In this document: positions 1-8,329 of the stretch, one piece after another | Layout: each line of letters opens with the position of its first letter | Numbering within the stretch: position 1 is the stretch's first letter | IMG/VR virus record: IMGVR_UViG_3300027983_001643 | Span: 1-33,857 of that record | Origin: a virus | Strand: one strand, 5' to 3' | Length of the DNA: 33,857 nt | Position numbers and translations under genes: made by a program | Notes under the pieces: model-generated | The model's database searches: none | Seen by the model: only the letters and a program-made list of their open reading frames with translations | Told to the model about the DNA's origin: nothing

Positions 1-22
1 ATGTAGTATCGTGTAATAAAAA

Positions 23-265
23 CTATCTATCACTTTCTATTTTTAAGTCAACGACTGATACTAGTCCGGTAAAATCTATTGAGTTGTGATCTACTTTCCA
101 CACATGGACACCTTGGCCGTGGATTTCTTCGTACGTTTCACATCCGCCTATGAAAAAATATATATCCTCCGGTGGTATTCCACATACTAAAAGACTATCA
201 ACTAAACGTGAGTATGTTTTTTCGTGAAAATTGATGTGTGAACTAATAGCAAACTTTGTTTTCAT
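23..265 (-). CDS. N-terminal part of a glycosyltransferase-like protein, ending at an in-frame TAG
   Basis: The frame starts at 265 (ATGA overlap with the kinase gene upstream) and runs 80 codons to TAG at 23-25. After the TAG the frame stays open to the window edge and reads FLLHDTT. That continuation looks like the natural sequel of ESDR, and a Trp (TGG) at the TAG position would fit. The early segment (SSHINFHEKTYSRLVDSLL) resembles the start of proteins found in glycosyltransferase clusters, and the gene sits at the end of such a cluster. The family assignment is inference from context. The TAG may be a nonsense mutation or may be read through. Confidence 0.5.
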   Translation of the reverse strand: MKTKFAISSHINFHEKTYSRLVDSLLVCGIPPEDIYFFIGGCETYEEIHGQGVHVWKVDHNSIDFTGLVSVVDLKIESDR

Positions 266-987
266 AACGTAACCACTCCCCGGTGCTGCACGACCTTTCT
301 TGCGCAGTTGTTTGCAAACTCTATAGCCTTGTCTATATTACCCGTTTCCAAATATTTAACTACCATAGCAGCCATAAAGGTGTCACCAGCACCAGAAGCA
401 TCTTTTACTTCTACTTGTTCTACCGGAAAAAATCGGCCGTCAAATTCTGCGCCTCGCGAACCCATGGTGTGAATAATTTTAGATTTGAGATAATTGGTCA
501 AGGTTGGGAGGGAGTTGGTATATTCCGTGTTGTTGATTTTAATAAACTTGGCGTTATCAGCCCAACGACCCAATATCTTCTTTGTGTCCAAGAACACCGT
601 TAAATGAGTGGAACAGATGGTTTGGATGTCTCGTTCAGTTAAAAATCCTTTGTTGTAGTCGGATATGATAATAGCATCATAGTTGAAATCTATATCGGTC
701 AAAAGTATTGGTGTCGCTACATTTTCACTATCAATACGCAAAAACATATGATTGCTTTCTCGGTGAACGTAGCGGGATTTTGTGATACTCTCCCAATTAT
801 CATTGGTTAATAAATCACACTCAACCCCAAACGACTGTATATTCTTTTGGACGTTCTTTGACATACCGCCATTTTCCACAGAATCTTTTATTTTTAGAAT
901 AGGCACGGGAACTTCTGGACAGAATCGGTCCACTCCACAGTATACAAAACTGTCTTTACAACTATCTCCTATAACCAATATTTTCAT
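262..987 (-). CDS. PfkB-family sugar kinase, HldE/RfaE N-domain-like
   Basis: This 241-residue protein looks like a ribokinase/PfkB-fold kinase. It has an N-terminal MKILVIGD strand, a CPEVPVPILK stretch like the heptose-kinase domain of HldE, DYNKG at 110-114, and the signature DASGAGD at 196-202, whose last Asp is the expected catalytic base. It is shorter than the HldE kinase domain (about 310 residues), so the lid may be reduced. Known relatives phosphorylate D-glycero-D-manno-heptose 7-phosphate at C1 in the cytoplasm. That substrate is inferred here. Its start overlaps the stop of the E1-like gene (987), so the two are probably translationally coupled within the glycan operon. Confidence 0.8.
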   Translation of the reverse strand: MKILVIGDSCKDSFVYCGVDRFCPEVPVPILKIKDSVENGGMSKNVQKNIQSFGVECDLLTNDNWESITKSRYVHRESNHMFLRIDSENVATPILLTDIDFNYDAIIISDYNKGFLTERDIQTICSTHLTVFLDTKKILGRWADNAKFIKINNTEYTNSLPTLTNYLKSKIIHTMGSRGAEFDGRFFPVEQVEVKDASGAGDTFMAAMVVKYLETGNIDKAIEFANNCARKVVQHRGVVTL

Positions 988-2174
988 CAGTATTTACTTT
1001 TATGTTCGACTATCAGCGATGGCCTATTGGAAAGTATGGCGGAGGTATACGCTTGTAGTAGCTCCCCACCCGTATTGGGAACATATACCGGGAAGTCAAC
1101 CATCGACTTAAATGCATTAGTAAAATCCTGCGAATGGGTTGGCCCGGCATAAAATGGTCCACCGTCGGCTACAATACTCCTAATAATTACGGGAGCGGTG
1201 AATTCCCCATGTGAAACCCGTTCAATGTGATTCACGTGATTCACAATGGCGTCAGCAGCACACAGCATGAAGTCGTGTCTTTCTAAATAAACTACTGGCC
1301 GAAATCCTTCAAATGACATACCAATAGCAAGTCCCATCATAAGATTTTCAGCGACGGGAGTTTCTATTTTTTTAGAATCTGGTACATTTTTTAACGCTCC
1401 CATCGCGTTACCAAACTTAACACAATATCCAATATGGATTCCGTTGTTCTCTGAAATCAAATCCATAGCATTGGTCGCAGCTTGCGAAAAACTGATATTC
1501 ATCGTGGATATACTATCATTTGACGGTAGAGTTTCTATCGGTAATGGTGGGAATAAAGACTCATTTGTTGGTAATACCGATTTACTAAAATCTAGTTTCC
1601 CCTCGGATCGAATGTGTGGCCATGTTGCGGTGTAGTGATAACGCTTCACACATTTGGGTAGAATCGGTGGAGTGTCTGTGCCCCAACGCTCTTTTCGTGA
1701 AGCTTCAACAGCAACTCCATTGTCTTCCACAATAAATGTACAAGGTAAGTCCCAACCTTCAACATACCTCGCCGCTTCAAAAAAGTGACCAGAGTCCTCG
1801 GTGCCGTCGCCGATGAAACAATATACATGTTGCTTAGATTCCTTACGCTTCAAGGCCCAAGCGACACCAACAGCAATAGCTACGTTCCCACCGATAATAC
1901 AAGAACTAAAAAAATTCTTCTTGCGGTCAAATAGATACATACTTCGACCTTCGCAGATACGGTCCTCTACAACCTGCGGGTCCATCCCTTTGAGCAGTGC
2001 GTGATAGTGGCTTCGGTGTGTTCCAAAAACATAATCGTCCTCGTTAATGTCCTTAAAAATATCTAGTAGTTGGTCCTCATTTCCACCAGACAGGTGGAAT
2101 GTTACACGGAGGTTTCTTTCTACATAAAGTTCAGCTATACGATTGCTGAAGTCGATTAATTGTTGTTTATTCAT
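987..2174 (-). CDS. Fused thiamine-diphosphate E1 alpha/beta (transketolase-like) enzyme
   Basis: The protein has 395 residues from the ATG at 2174, which overlaps the upstream stop as ATGA; I prefer this start to an upstream in-frame one. The N-terminal half is an E1-alpha/TPP domain with GDG at 122-124 and Asn at 152 forming the diphosphate/metal motif. The C-terminal half (about 220-395) is the E1-beta pyrimidine-binding domain, with ETPVAEN (Glu276) as the cofactor-activating Glu. The third, C-terminal domain of ordinary E1-beta or transketolase is missing. Such enzymes move or decarboxylate 2- or 3-carbon units of keto acids or sugars. Next to a heptose-type kinase it probably makes or trims an unusual sugar; the substrate is unknown. 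Confidence 0.8.
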   Translation of the reverse strand: MNKQQLIDFSNRIAELYVERNLRVTFHLSGGNEDQLLDIFKDINEDDYVFGTHRSHYHALLKGMDPQVVEDRICEGRSMYLFDRKKNFFSSCIIGGNVAIAVGVAWALKRKESKQHVYCFIGDGTEDSGHFFEAARYVEGWDLPCTFIVEDNGVAVEASRKERWGTDTPPILPKCVKRYHYTATWPHIRSEGKLDFSKSVLPTNESLFPPLPIETLPSNDSISTMNISFSQAATNAMDLISENNGIHIGYCVKFGNAMGALKNVPDSKKIETPVAENLMMGLAIGMSFEGFRPVVYLERHDFMLCAADAIVNHVNHIERVSHGEFTAPVIIRSIVADGGPFYAGPTHSQDFTNAFKSMVDFPVYVPNTGGELLQAYTSAILSNRPSLIVEHKSKY

Positions 2175-2797
2175 GGTTGATAATTTTTGACAAACTCTAT
2201 ATTGGTGTTCAAATCGTGGCTCATGGTCCAGCCTAACGCCGGACAACTGAATCTACCCGTTGACCACGTGGGCCATCTCGCCATAAAACTGTCGGTTTTC
2301 GTTGTGATTTTCATACTTTGTAGAAGATGAGCCATGTATAATTCCATACGTTGAACATATTTTTCCGGATAATCATCAGCAGCCATTCCTTCAAAAACAT
2401 TACCGTGGGTAGTATCGACGAAGAATATATCTGTCGAAATATCATCTTTATGAGAGTCCCACCATATCCCACCATAACCGTGTTTGTTACTTTCCATCTT
2501 ATTAAAGATTTCAATCATCTTGTCTTCATTTAGTAACCATGAATCCACACCAATTTTAATCCAACGTTTGCACCCGTTTGTTTTTAACTGGTTATACCCC
2601 GCCACAATACAGTCATAATCACCCTTCGCGTGTCCTCTGTTTAATATTTTAATTGTTGCATCAAATGTTTCGTCGGTGCCGGTGTATACCAACGCAACGT
2701 TGGCTTTGATTTGCTTGTATGATTTTAGAATCTTTTCTAAATATGGCCAGTACTCCTCCCGGTTGTAACAGGTGACTATAAAATTTATTTCCATCAT
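2171..2797 (-). CDS. Glycosyltransferase-like protein (GT-A type N-terminus)
   Basis: This protein has 208 residues. It opens with INFIVTCYNREEYWPYLEKIL, the beta strand and nucleotide-sugar loop typical of GT-A/GT2-like enzymes. A DSW sequence (about residue 76) lies where DxD would be expected, so the metal motif is not canonical. It may use a different acidic pair or be an inactive relative. It lies between a methyltransferase and the E1-like enzyme and overlaps the latter's start by four bases. The family is inferred from the N-terminal pattern and context. Confidence 0.55.
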   Translation of the reverse strand: MMEINFIVTCYNREEYWPYLEKILKSYKQIKANVALVYTGTDETFDATIKILNRGHAKGDYDCIVAGYNQLKTNGCKRWIKIGVDSWLLNEDKMIEIFNKMESNKHGYGGIWWDSHKDDISTDIFFVDTTHGNVFEGMAADDYPEKYVQRMELYMAHLLQSMKITTKTDSFMARWPTWSTGRFSCPALGWTMSHDLNTNIEFVKNYQP

Positions 2798-2802
2798 AAA
2801 GT

Positions 2803-3456
2803 TTAGAGAGAGTTGATAATTTCCACGTACTGATTCACACTAATCACATTCATTAGCGCAGCTCTGTTTGCGTCGAGGTATTGATAGTTGTCGTCGCCGC
2901 CTTGCCAGAGTGATTGACTTCGGTTTGGTAGAATAACGCCGACTCCCCAATCCGTGTCAACGGTATACATCAAAAGGTCTGATCGGGTTCGTCGGAAGTG
3001 AGCAAATGCTGACCATGCGTTTCCAGTCCAAAATGCTTGGTTGTCCCCGAATAGCTTTTTTGTAGGACCATTCGGCCGTAAATTGAAGTCACTTGGGTCA
3101 AAGTCCACCACGTCTTGTTGTGCCTCATTAAGAGGTAGACAGTCGTGCATAAACACGATCCCGTTTGGAGTTAGATGTTTGAGGGCATTTTCCACGTCCT
3201 TAATAACTTGCTCCTTAACGTGTAGACCATCGACAAACACTATATCGTATTTTTTATCCCCAACATGTTTTTCAAAAAACTCATTGGAGGATATATTGTA
3301 TGTGGGGGAACCTCTACCGTCATTAGCCGGATCCATTGACTCTTTAAATCCAATGTTAATTTTTTTAAAATTGTTCCCAAATTCGTGTCCAATTTCCAAA
3401 TAGGATTTAGCACCAATTTTATGCGCGGCGGTGTTGATTAGTTGGTCTTTATTCAT
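2803..3456 (-). CDS. Class I SAM-dependent methyltransferase
   Basis: The 217 residues contain a Rossmann-type SAM site: YLEIGHEFGNN at about 19-29 (motif I) and YDIVFVDGLH at 70-79 followed by a helix and LTPNGIVFMHDC. This matches the Methyltransf_24-like architecture found in sugar clusters, where it O- or N-methylates a sugar or terminal residue. The start at 3456 overlaps the end of the alcohol dehydrogenase gene. Acceptor specificity cannot be read from the sequence. Confidence 0.8.
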   Translation of the reverse strand: MNKDQLINTAAHKIGAKSYLEIGHEFGNNFKKINIGFKESMDPANDGRGSPTYNISSNEFFEKHVGDKKYDIVFVDGLHVKEQVIKDVENALKHLTPNGIVFMHDCLPLNEAQQDVVDFDPSDFNLRPNGPTKKLFGDNQAFWTGNAWSAFAHFRRTRSDLLMYTVDTDWGVGVILPNRSQSLWQGGDDNYQYLDANRAALMNVISVNQYVEIINSL

Positions 3457-4495
3457 ATTGATTGCATTTGATTATTATTCTTCCACTCTTACCCGAGCGC
3501 AGACATTCGATAGCATCGTTGATGGAGCTCAAATCAAATCTATGAGTTATAAGCTTATCTATTTGTATCAGTCCGGCTGAAAACAGTTTTACATACCGCG
3601 GTATATCTCGTTGTGGATTTGTCTGACCGCCTTGGGTGGCTTTGATTGTCTTGCCTGTTCCGGAAAACATATGATTACCATTTAAAATTTGAATAGTGTC
3701 ATTTCCTGGCTTTGGGTGTCCGACCATAATGAATCGACCTGAATCAGACAGTAGTTCGAGACCGGTGTCGATAACTTTTGGGTGGCCAGTTGTATCTATG
3801 ATAACGTTTATACCGCTCTTACTTATTTGATTTCGAACGGTTGGTACTATGCCATCGCCGATTTTAATATAATGTGTGCATCCCATTTCTCGAGCAACCA
3901 CACCTTTCTCATCGGTCATATCTACTCCGACGATGGGATATGCGCCAACGAGTTTAGCACCTTGGATGAGATTCAATCCAACTCCACCACAGCCTAAAAT
4001 CATGACACTTTCTCCCAACTTTACTTCCGCGTCGTTATTAATAGTCCCAAGAGCTGTTGTTAAACTACAACCCAATAGAGCACAGATTTCTGGACTAGTA
4101 TCGACTGGGACCACGGTTAATCTATTTTCAGACGCTATCGAATACTCACTCAACGTTGTTACTTTACCACTTTGAATTGTTTTGTCACCATATACGTATC
4201 GGGGAAAGTCGCTTTCGATTCCATCCGACTTCATCCAATGCATTACTACTTTATCTCCCGGCTTTACTTTCGTGACACCCGGACCAATCTCCTTTACAAT
4301 ACCACACCCTTCATGACCCAATAAATGTGGCAGAAACTTGGCATTGTTTTTATGACCAGAAATTTCCATTAGCTGGGAGCCGCATAATCCGCTAGCTAGT
4401 ATTTTAACCAACACCTGGCCGATTCCTAGATCAGTCGTGTGGACTTCTGCTATTTCCAGTGGAGAATTTAATTTTGTTAGTACTACGGCTTTCAT
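3449..4495 (-). CDS. Zinc-dependent medium-chain alcohol/sorbitol-type dehydrogenase
   Basis: The 348-residue protein has a GroES-like N-terminal domain with catalytic-zinc ligands Cys38 and His61-Glu62 (GHEGCG), a further Cys143 in LLGCSLTTALG, and an NAD(P) Rossmann fold with GCGGVG at 168-173. The four-cysteine structural zinc loop of many MDR enzymes is absent. The family oxidises alcohols or reduces carbonyls, and here it probably acts on a sugar or sugar-derived intermediate. The ends overlap both neighbours by a few bases, as in a tight operon. Confidence 0.85.
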   Translation of the reverse strand: MKAVVLTKLNSPLEIAEVHTTDLGIGQVLVKILASGLCGSQLMEISGHKNNAKFLPHLLGHEGCGIVKEIGPGVTKVKPGDKVVMHWMKSDGIESDFPRYVYGDKTIQSGKVTTLSEYSIASENRLTVVPVDTSPEICALLGCSLTTALGTINNDAEVKLGESVMILGCGGVGLNLIQGAKLVGAYPIVGVDMTDEKGVVAREMGCTHYIKIGDGIVPTVRNQISKSGINVIIDTTGHPKVIDTGLELLSDSGRFIMVGHPKPGNDTIQILNGNHMFSGTGKTIKATQGGQTNPQRDIPRYVKLFSAGLIQIDKLITHRFDLSSINDAIECLRSGKSGRIIIKCNQYE

Positions 4496-5190
4496 GTTAA
4501 AATGTACTTGTGTTCGGGGTATCCTTCATTCGGATATGACAGATTTCTAAATGCCGGCTTATCCCCAAGTTGATACTCAGCAGTTGTTTTGTATATTGTT
4601 GTTCCTTTATTACATAAATCCATCAATATGGTAAAACCGCCGCCATTTGTCCAAACCTCTTTTGCTTTTGCCGCCAAATTGATGTTCAATTCTACGTCTG
4701 CGGTGTGGCTCAATTCCACACAGTCTGCTGGAATAACGTTTCTCAATGATCCGACATTATCCCGCCATGGGGCTGTCTCAATCCACACACTATCGTGGTG
4801 TGGAACATCAATATCCCGATACTTGATACAAAATTCTTTATCGAAATCTAAATTATATCTATCAGCATAAAATTTGGAAACATAGACTCTTGGGCGTTCC
4901 CATATACCAAAATTACAGTATTCGCCTTGGAAGCCGTAGTCTGCTGGATTCCAGAATGGTCTCCACGGCGGATTCACGAACGAAACATCTTTTGTGAAAT
5001 CTTGGTATCTTAGCAAATTTTCCAATTTCTTATAGTGAAGAACCCTTTCAACAGGGCAGTTAACACCGTTTGCCTCTGGAAACACCCAGTGTATTTTCTC
5101 TCCTCGATTCTTATAGTACCACGACGCTACCGCCCAAGTGAATAAAAAATCTCCCATATTTGAATGACTTGTAAATATCATATTATCCAT
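4492..5190 (-). CDS. Probable glycosyltransferase, GT-B/GT9-like
   Basis: From the ATG at 5190 the protein has 232 residues and begins MDNMIFTSHSNMGDFLF. A later ATG at 5181 is also possible; an upstream in-frame start would run deep into the preceding gene. The GD-F-FTWAVASWYYKN start and a late VWTNGGGFTILMDLCNKG segment recall the start and donor-site loop of heptosyltransferase-like GT9 enzymes, though the similarity is weak. Its position among sugar genes supports a transfer role. Activity and sugar are unknown. Confidence 0.5.
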   Translation of the reverse strand: MDNMIFTSHSNMGDFLFTWAVASWYYKNRGEKIHWVFPEANGVNCPVERVLHYKKLENLLRYQDFTKDVSFVNPPWRPFWNPADYGFQGEYCNFGIWERPRVYVSKFYADRYNLDFDKEFCIKYRDIDVPHHDSVWIETAPWRDNVGSLRNVIPADCVELSHTADVELNINLAAKAKEVWTNGGGFTILMDLCNKGTTIYKTTAEYQLGDKPAFRNLSYPNEGYPEHKYILT

Positions 5191-5860
5191 TTCCCATGTT
5201 TGCTGCTCTTGACCAATTCTTATTATAGAATTCGTTTTGTGCGTTTTGCCGTTCAATTGTTTTATCGTGGATGATAGCCAAGTTAACATCAAGCGGCAAA
5301 TCGGTTGCTATATTAGCTCCGATTATAACTTCATGTAATGCCTTCGTCCAACGGATATTCTCATTATTTTTATAAATGCGAGATTGAAAGTCTGGCCAGT
5401 TGATAATTGGTAAATCGGGAAACGCATCAAATCCAATTACTCTCCAACCCCACCTTTTTGCATCAGCCTCTTCAAGCCCCCTAACAATATTAACTCGGGG
5501 AACTCGAAAGAGTTCTACCGCTGAGTTGGCTTCGACGAGGGCTGATAGATTTAGTAATAAAATGTCCGCTAAATATTCGTCTGCATCGAGTTGAACAATA
5601 TAATCACCCGAACATTGTCGCGACCCATAGGTTTTGTGCTCTCCAAAATGACCATGTAAAGGGTGCTGGACTACTTTCGTGAAAGGATTTTCGCCGGCAG
5701 CTTTTAATATCTCTTGTGTTTCTGGATTGTCTGAGGAATCATCCAAAATAACAACCTCATCATCGGTTTCATTTACGATGATGTGATTTTCAATCTGAGC
5801 TAGTAATTTTTTAAGATCGGTTGTCTCATTGTGGACTGTTATCAGAAAGCTTAGTTTCAT
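5183..5860 (-). CDS. Glycosyltransferase family 2 protein
   Basis: A 225-residue GT-A enzyme. It has LSFLITVHNETTDLKKLL at the N-terminus, EVVILDDSSD at 35-44 for the nucleotide, and the metal-binding DAD at 92-94 (QLDADEYL). It ends soon after the catalytic half and lacks the long C-terminal extension of many GT2 proteins. It is translationally coupled to the GT4 gene upstream (ATGA at 5857-5860). It probably transfers a sugar from a nucleotide donor to the phage glycan; the acceptor is unknown. Confidence 0.85.
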   Translation of the reverse strand: MKLSFLITVHNETTDLKKLLAQIENHIIVNETDDEVVILDDSSDNPETQEILKAAGENPFTKVVQHPLHGHFGEHKTYGSRQCSGDYIVQLDADEYLADILLLNLSALVEANSAVELFRVPRVNIVRGLEEADAKRWGWRVIGFDAFPDLPIINWPDFQSRIYKNNENIRWTKALHEVIIGANIATDLPLDVNLAIIHDKTIERQNAQNEFYNKNWSRAANMGNG

Positions 5861-7155
5861 TCTGGTTTTTTAATTTCAATTTTTTTGAATTTTGGTAGTA
5901 CAATTTGAACCTTCTGTTCAAAGGTTGGTAGGTTTTTTGAAATGATATCCACCAACACTTTATTACCACCCTCTAGAGTAAATTTTTCAGAGTTTTCAGC
6001 TCGAAGTTTTTCTGCGTTTGGAATATAGTTTATGTAATTTTGAAATACATCGTCCAAGCGGCCAGCAGCAATACTGTAGTTAACATTAAACCATTGAGCT
6101 TCTTTTATTATCCATTCATTGATAGCTGATGAAGGTACGGGTCCAAGTGCACCCGGAAGTAATACGGCTAAATTGCTTGGAAGAAAATCTAGCTGCCCAG
6201 ACCATCCCGCTGCAATGACGGGCTTTCCACTTAAAGACGCTTCTAGCAGAGGTCTGCCAAACCCCTCACCATGGGTAAAACTTACATGTGCTTTTACTTT
6301 TGGGTGATTATAAAGTCGGTTCATTTCTTCAAGACTCAAATCGCCGTGTATCAAATATACGTTGGGGAGAGTTCCTTCAAGTCCGTGACGAGCCTTGTTA
6401 ATCTTCTTCAACAAATCATCTTTGTCAATCTGGGAAAAATTTGCACCGGACGATTTAAGAATAAGCGCCGGAGCATTTTTCTTATTCTTAAATACTTCAG
6501 AAAATATTTTAACTAACATTCCAATATCCTTACGGTCAGCGCCCAATTCACCTTGTAGCCAATGGCCGACACATAAAAAACAAAATGTTTCGGATATTTT
6601 TTCAATAGCGGCATCGAGAACTTTATTAGGTTTTTGAGTTTTCTTGAATATTTCAGTGTTTACACCTTCGAAGGCGACCTCAATTGGCTTACTAACAGCA
6701 ATTCTTTCACTCTTTCCGTCAGGATGGGTACGGGTAAAAGAAGCAGCGGTGAAAACATCTTTCGAAAACTTCGATGGTACAATGTTTAAATCCATGCGGT
6801 TCAAACCTTCCAACCACTCAAGCCGCGGGACAGTTGTTTCAATTCCGGCAGTGATACCAATGTTATAGTGGCCAGCCGGTTTAAATTCATTGGGGATAGA
6901 AACTTGAACAAACAATTCGGGCTTTTGACGAATGTTTTCTGTTAGAAGAGCAGAACGAATGATCGCATTATTTGGATCTTCATCGCTGTCTAAGGCGGAA
7001 TTCGGGCAGCCACCCCATTTCATAGGATTGATTTTAACATCAAATTTTCCCCACTTAATTAAGGCGATTGCAATTTGACGACAATGATCCCCATAACCTG
7101 CTCGACTTTGAATCGGTCCTTGTAACACACACGTTGGTTTTATTTCTACATTCAT
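5857..7155 (-). CDS. Glycosyltransferase family 4 (GT-B fold)
   Basis: This 432-residue protein has a GT-B layout. The N-terminal acceptor domain starts with a glycine-rich loop (QSRAGYGDHCRQIA). The C-terminal domain carries HGEGFGRPLLEASLSGKPVIA near residue 300, the standard GT4 nucleotide-sugar motif with its E-x7-E-like acidic pair. Retaining glycosyl transfer from a UDP- or GDP-sugar is the known family activity. It is the second of two large GT4 enzymes in the cluster (the other is at 8330-9838). An endonuclease gene lies between them. Confidence 0.85.
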   Translation of the reverse strand: MNVEIKPTCVLQGPIQSRAGYGDHCRQIAIALIKWGKFDVKINPMKWGGCPNSALDSDEDPNNAIIRSALLTENIRQKPELFVQVSIPNEFKPAGHYNIGITAGIETTVPRLEWLEGLNRMDLNIVPSKFSKDVFTAASFTRTHPDGKSERIAVSKPIEVAFEGVNTEIFKKTQKPNKVLDAAIEKISETFCFLCVGHWLQGELGADRKDIGMLVKIFSEVFKNKKNAPALILKSSGANFSQIDKDDLLKKINKARHGLEGTLPNVYLIHGDLSLEEMNRLYNHPKVKAHVSFTHGEGFGRPLLEASLSGKPVIAAGWSGQLDFLPSNLAVLLPGALGPVPSSAINEWIIKEAQWFNVNYSIAAGRLDDVFQNYINYIPNAEKLRAENSEKFTLEGGNKVLVDIISKNLPTFEQKVQIVLPKFKKIEIKKPE

Positions 7156-7946
7156 AGGTCTAAATTCTTTTCGGTTATAATGTTATACTTCATTTTATTT
7201 GTCAAACAATATTTTTTCGCAGCTTTAGTTTTTGCTAAAATTTTAGGAAGAGTAGTTTGTTTTTTTGGTTTTACTTCATGTAATTCAATTCCGTTTACGA
7301 GAAAGTCGGGAACATAATATCGATTGGTTCTTGTTGTTGGGTCGAGATATTGAATTCGAATTCCATGTTTCTTAGTCCATTCAACACCTTTAGAGTCCAT
7401 GATTTCCATGTATTTTTTTTCATAAGAACTTTCGTAAAATTCTTTGGTTCCATCCAATTTTGTATACCACCCTTTTCTAAAACGAAATTGATTTTTAAGA
7501 GTTCCATTGGCGAGCATTTTTGAGATGGTATTTGAAACTTTCTGACCAAGAGCCTTGTAGTCTGTCTTGCGTTTAGACAAATCAATTTCTCCGCGGTCAT
7601 ACATACCTTGGATGATTTTTGAATTCTTAATTGATAGTTTGGCGAGCCTTTTATCGGTCTTTTTTGATTTTCCTTTCGCCCAAGGAATTCCAAAGTTTTT
7701 TCCATTTCCTGGACAAGCCAATTGAGGATGAGTTTCTTTTGTAAAACCTTTATTCCAAGGACCATTTTCTTTATTGTGTTTACAAAATCCATTTTTAGCA
7801 TTTTTTATTCTCTCAGCTTTTCTTTCCGAATCTACATTACTACATTTTCTGGAGCAGTATCGAGCAGTTTTTTCTCTATACTTACTAACATAGAAGACGG
7901 AGCCGCAGACAGCACAGTATTTTTCAATTTGTTCTTTTTTTCGCAT
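7152..7946 (-). CDS. Homing-type endonuclease with zinc finger, NUMOD-like repeats and PD-(D/E)xK core
   Basis: The 264 residues start with a four-Cys zinc finger (CAVCGSVF...RYCSRKCSN). A basic middle region follows, with NUMOD3-like GPWNKGFTKETHPQ and GIPWAKGKSKKT segments. The C-terminal nuclease core is YVPDFLVNGIELHEVKPKK, where D, E and K form a PD-(D/E)xK-like site. Such free-standing genes cut a cognate allele and spread by gene conversion. It is inserted in the glycan operon, overlaps the small RHH gene at its start and ends in ATGA with the GT4 gene. A good ribosome-binding site (AAGGAG) lies 8 bases before the start. Confidence 0.75.
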   Translation of the reverse strand: MRKKEQIEKYCAVCGSVFYVSKYREKTARYCSRKCSNVDSERKAERIKNAKNGFCKHNKENGPWNKGFTKETHPQLACPGNGKNFGIPWAKGKSKKTDKRLAKLSIKNSKIIQGMYDRGEIDLSKRKTDYKALGQKVSNTISKMLANGTLKNQFRFRKGWYTKLDGTKEFYESSYEKKYMEIMDSKGVEWTKKHGIRIQYLDPTTRTNRYYVPDFLVNGIELHEVKPKKQTTLPKILAKTKAAKKYCLTNKMKYNIITEKNLDL

Positions 7947-8076
7947 TTTCTATCTCCTTTAGTAATACAACCTCCGCCCAACCAGATATTTTTAAATTAT
8001 TGTCCTTACAATATTTCTTAATAACCTCATACGATGCCGAAGCTATCGGAAGAGTTTTTTTGGCTAGTGTGGTCAT
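7924..8076 (-). CDS. Small ribbon-helix-helix-like protein (50 aa)
   Basis: A 50-residue frame starts at 8076. The sequence TLPIASASYEVIKKYCKDNNLKISGW followed by AEVVLLKEIE fits the beta strand plus two helices of ribbon-helix-helix DNA-binding proteins. It overlaps the first 23 bases of the endonuclease gene, and its last codons carry that gene's ribosome-binding site. It may repress its own operon or the endonuclease. Function is inferred from the fold pattern only. Confidence 0.55.
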   Translation of the reverse strand: MTTLAKKTLPIASASYEVIKKYCKDNNLKISGWAEVVLLKEIENAKKRTN

Positions 8077-8101
8077 ATCAATAAGTATATGATAGAATGT
8101 T

Positions 8102-8134
8102 CAAAAGTGTATTTTATTGTATTATTTTACACTT
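8102..8134 (-). terminator. Weak hairpin terminator after the small coiled-coil gene
   Basis: On the minus strand AAGTGTA pairs with TACACTT around an AT-rich loop and is followed by a short T run. It lies directly after the stop at 8134. The hairpin is short, so it may only attenuate. Confidence 0.35.
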
Positions 8135-8325
8135 CAAGGTGTAGTTCCCGCGGTATTTTGGTCTTCTTGCTCACCAATGATAGCTTCCATTTCAGACTTA
8201 ACATCGTTGATACGATCCTTAAAGTCGGCCATTGTACTACGTTTTTCTTTTTCGATTTCACGGAGCCGTTTAGCCAGCTCGTAGATTTTTGTTTTCGCTT
8301 CGTCTCTTGTTAGTGCTTTTGCCAT
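8134..8325 (-). CDS. Small charged coiled-coil protein
   Basis: This 63-residue protein is nearly all helix-forming, rich in Lys, Glu and Arg, with heptad-like spacing (IYELAKRLREIEKEKRSTM...IND-VKSEMEAI) and a Gln/Thr-rich tail. I do not recognise a family. It follows the GT4 gene within four bases, so it is part of that transcript. A structural or adaptor role is possible but unsupported. Confidence 0.6.
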   Translation of the reverse strand: MAKALTRDEAKTKIYELAKRLREIEKEKRSTMADFKDRINDVKSEMEAIIGEQEDQNTAGTTP

Positions 8326-8329
8326 AATT

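Noticed and set aside
7722-8021. Plus-strand ORFs opposite the endonuclease and glycan genes
   Set aside because: They are antisense shadows of well-supported minus-strand genes, without ribosome-binding sites or family motifs.
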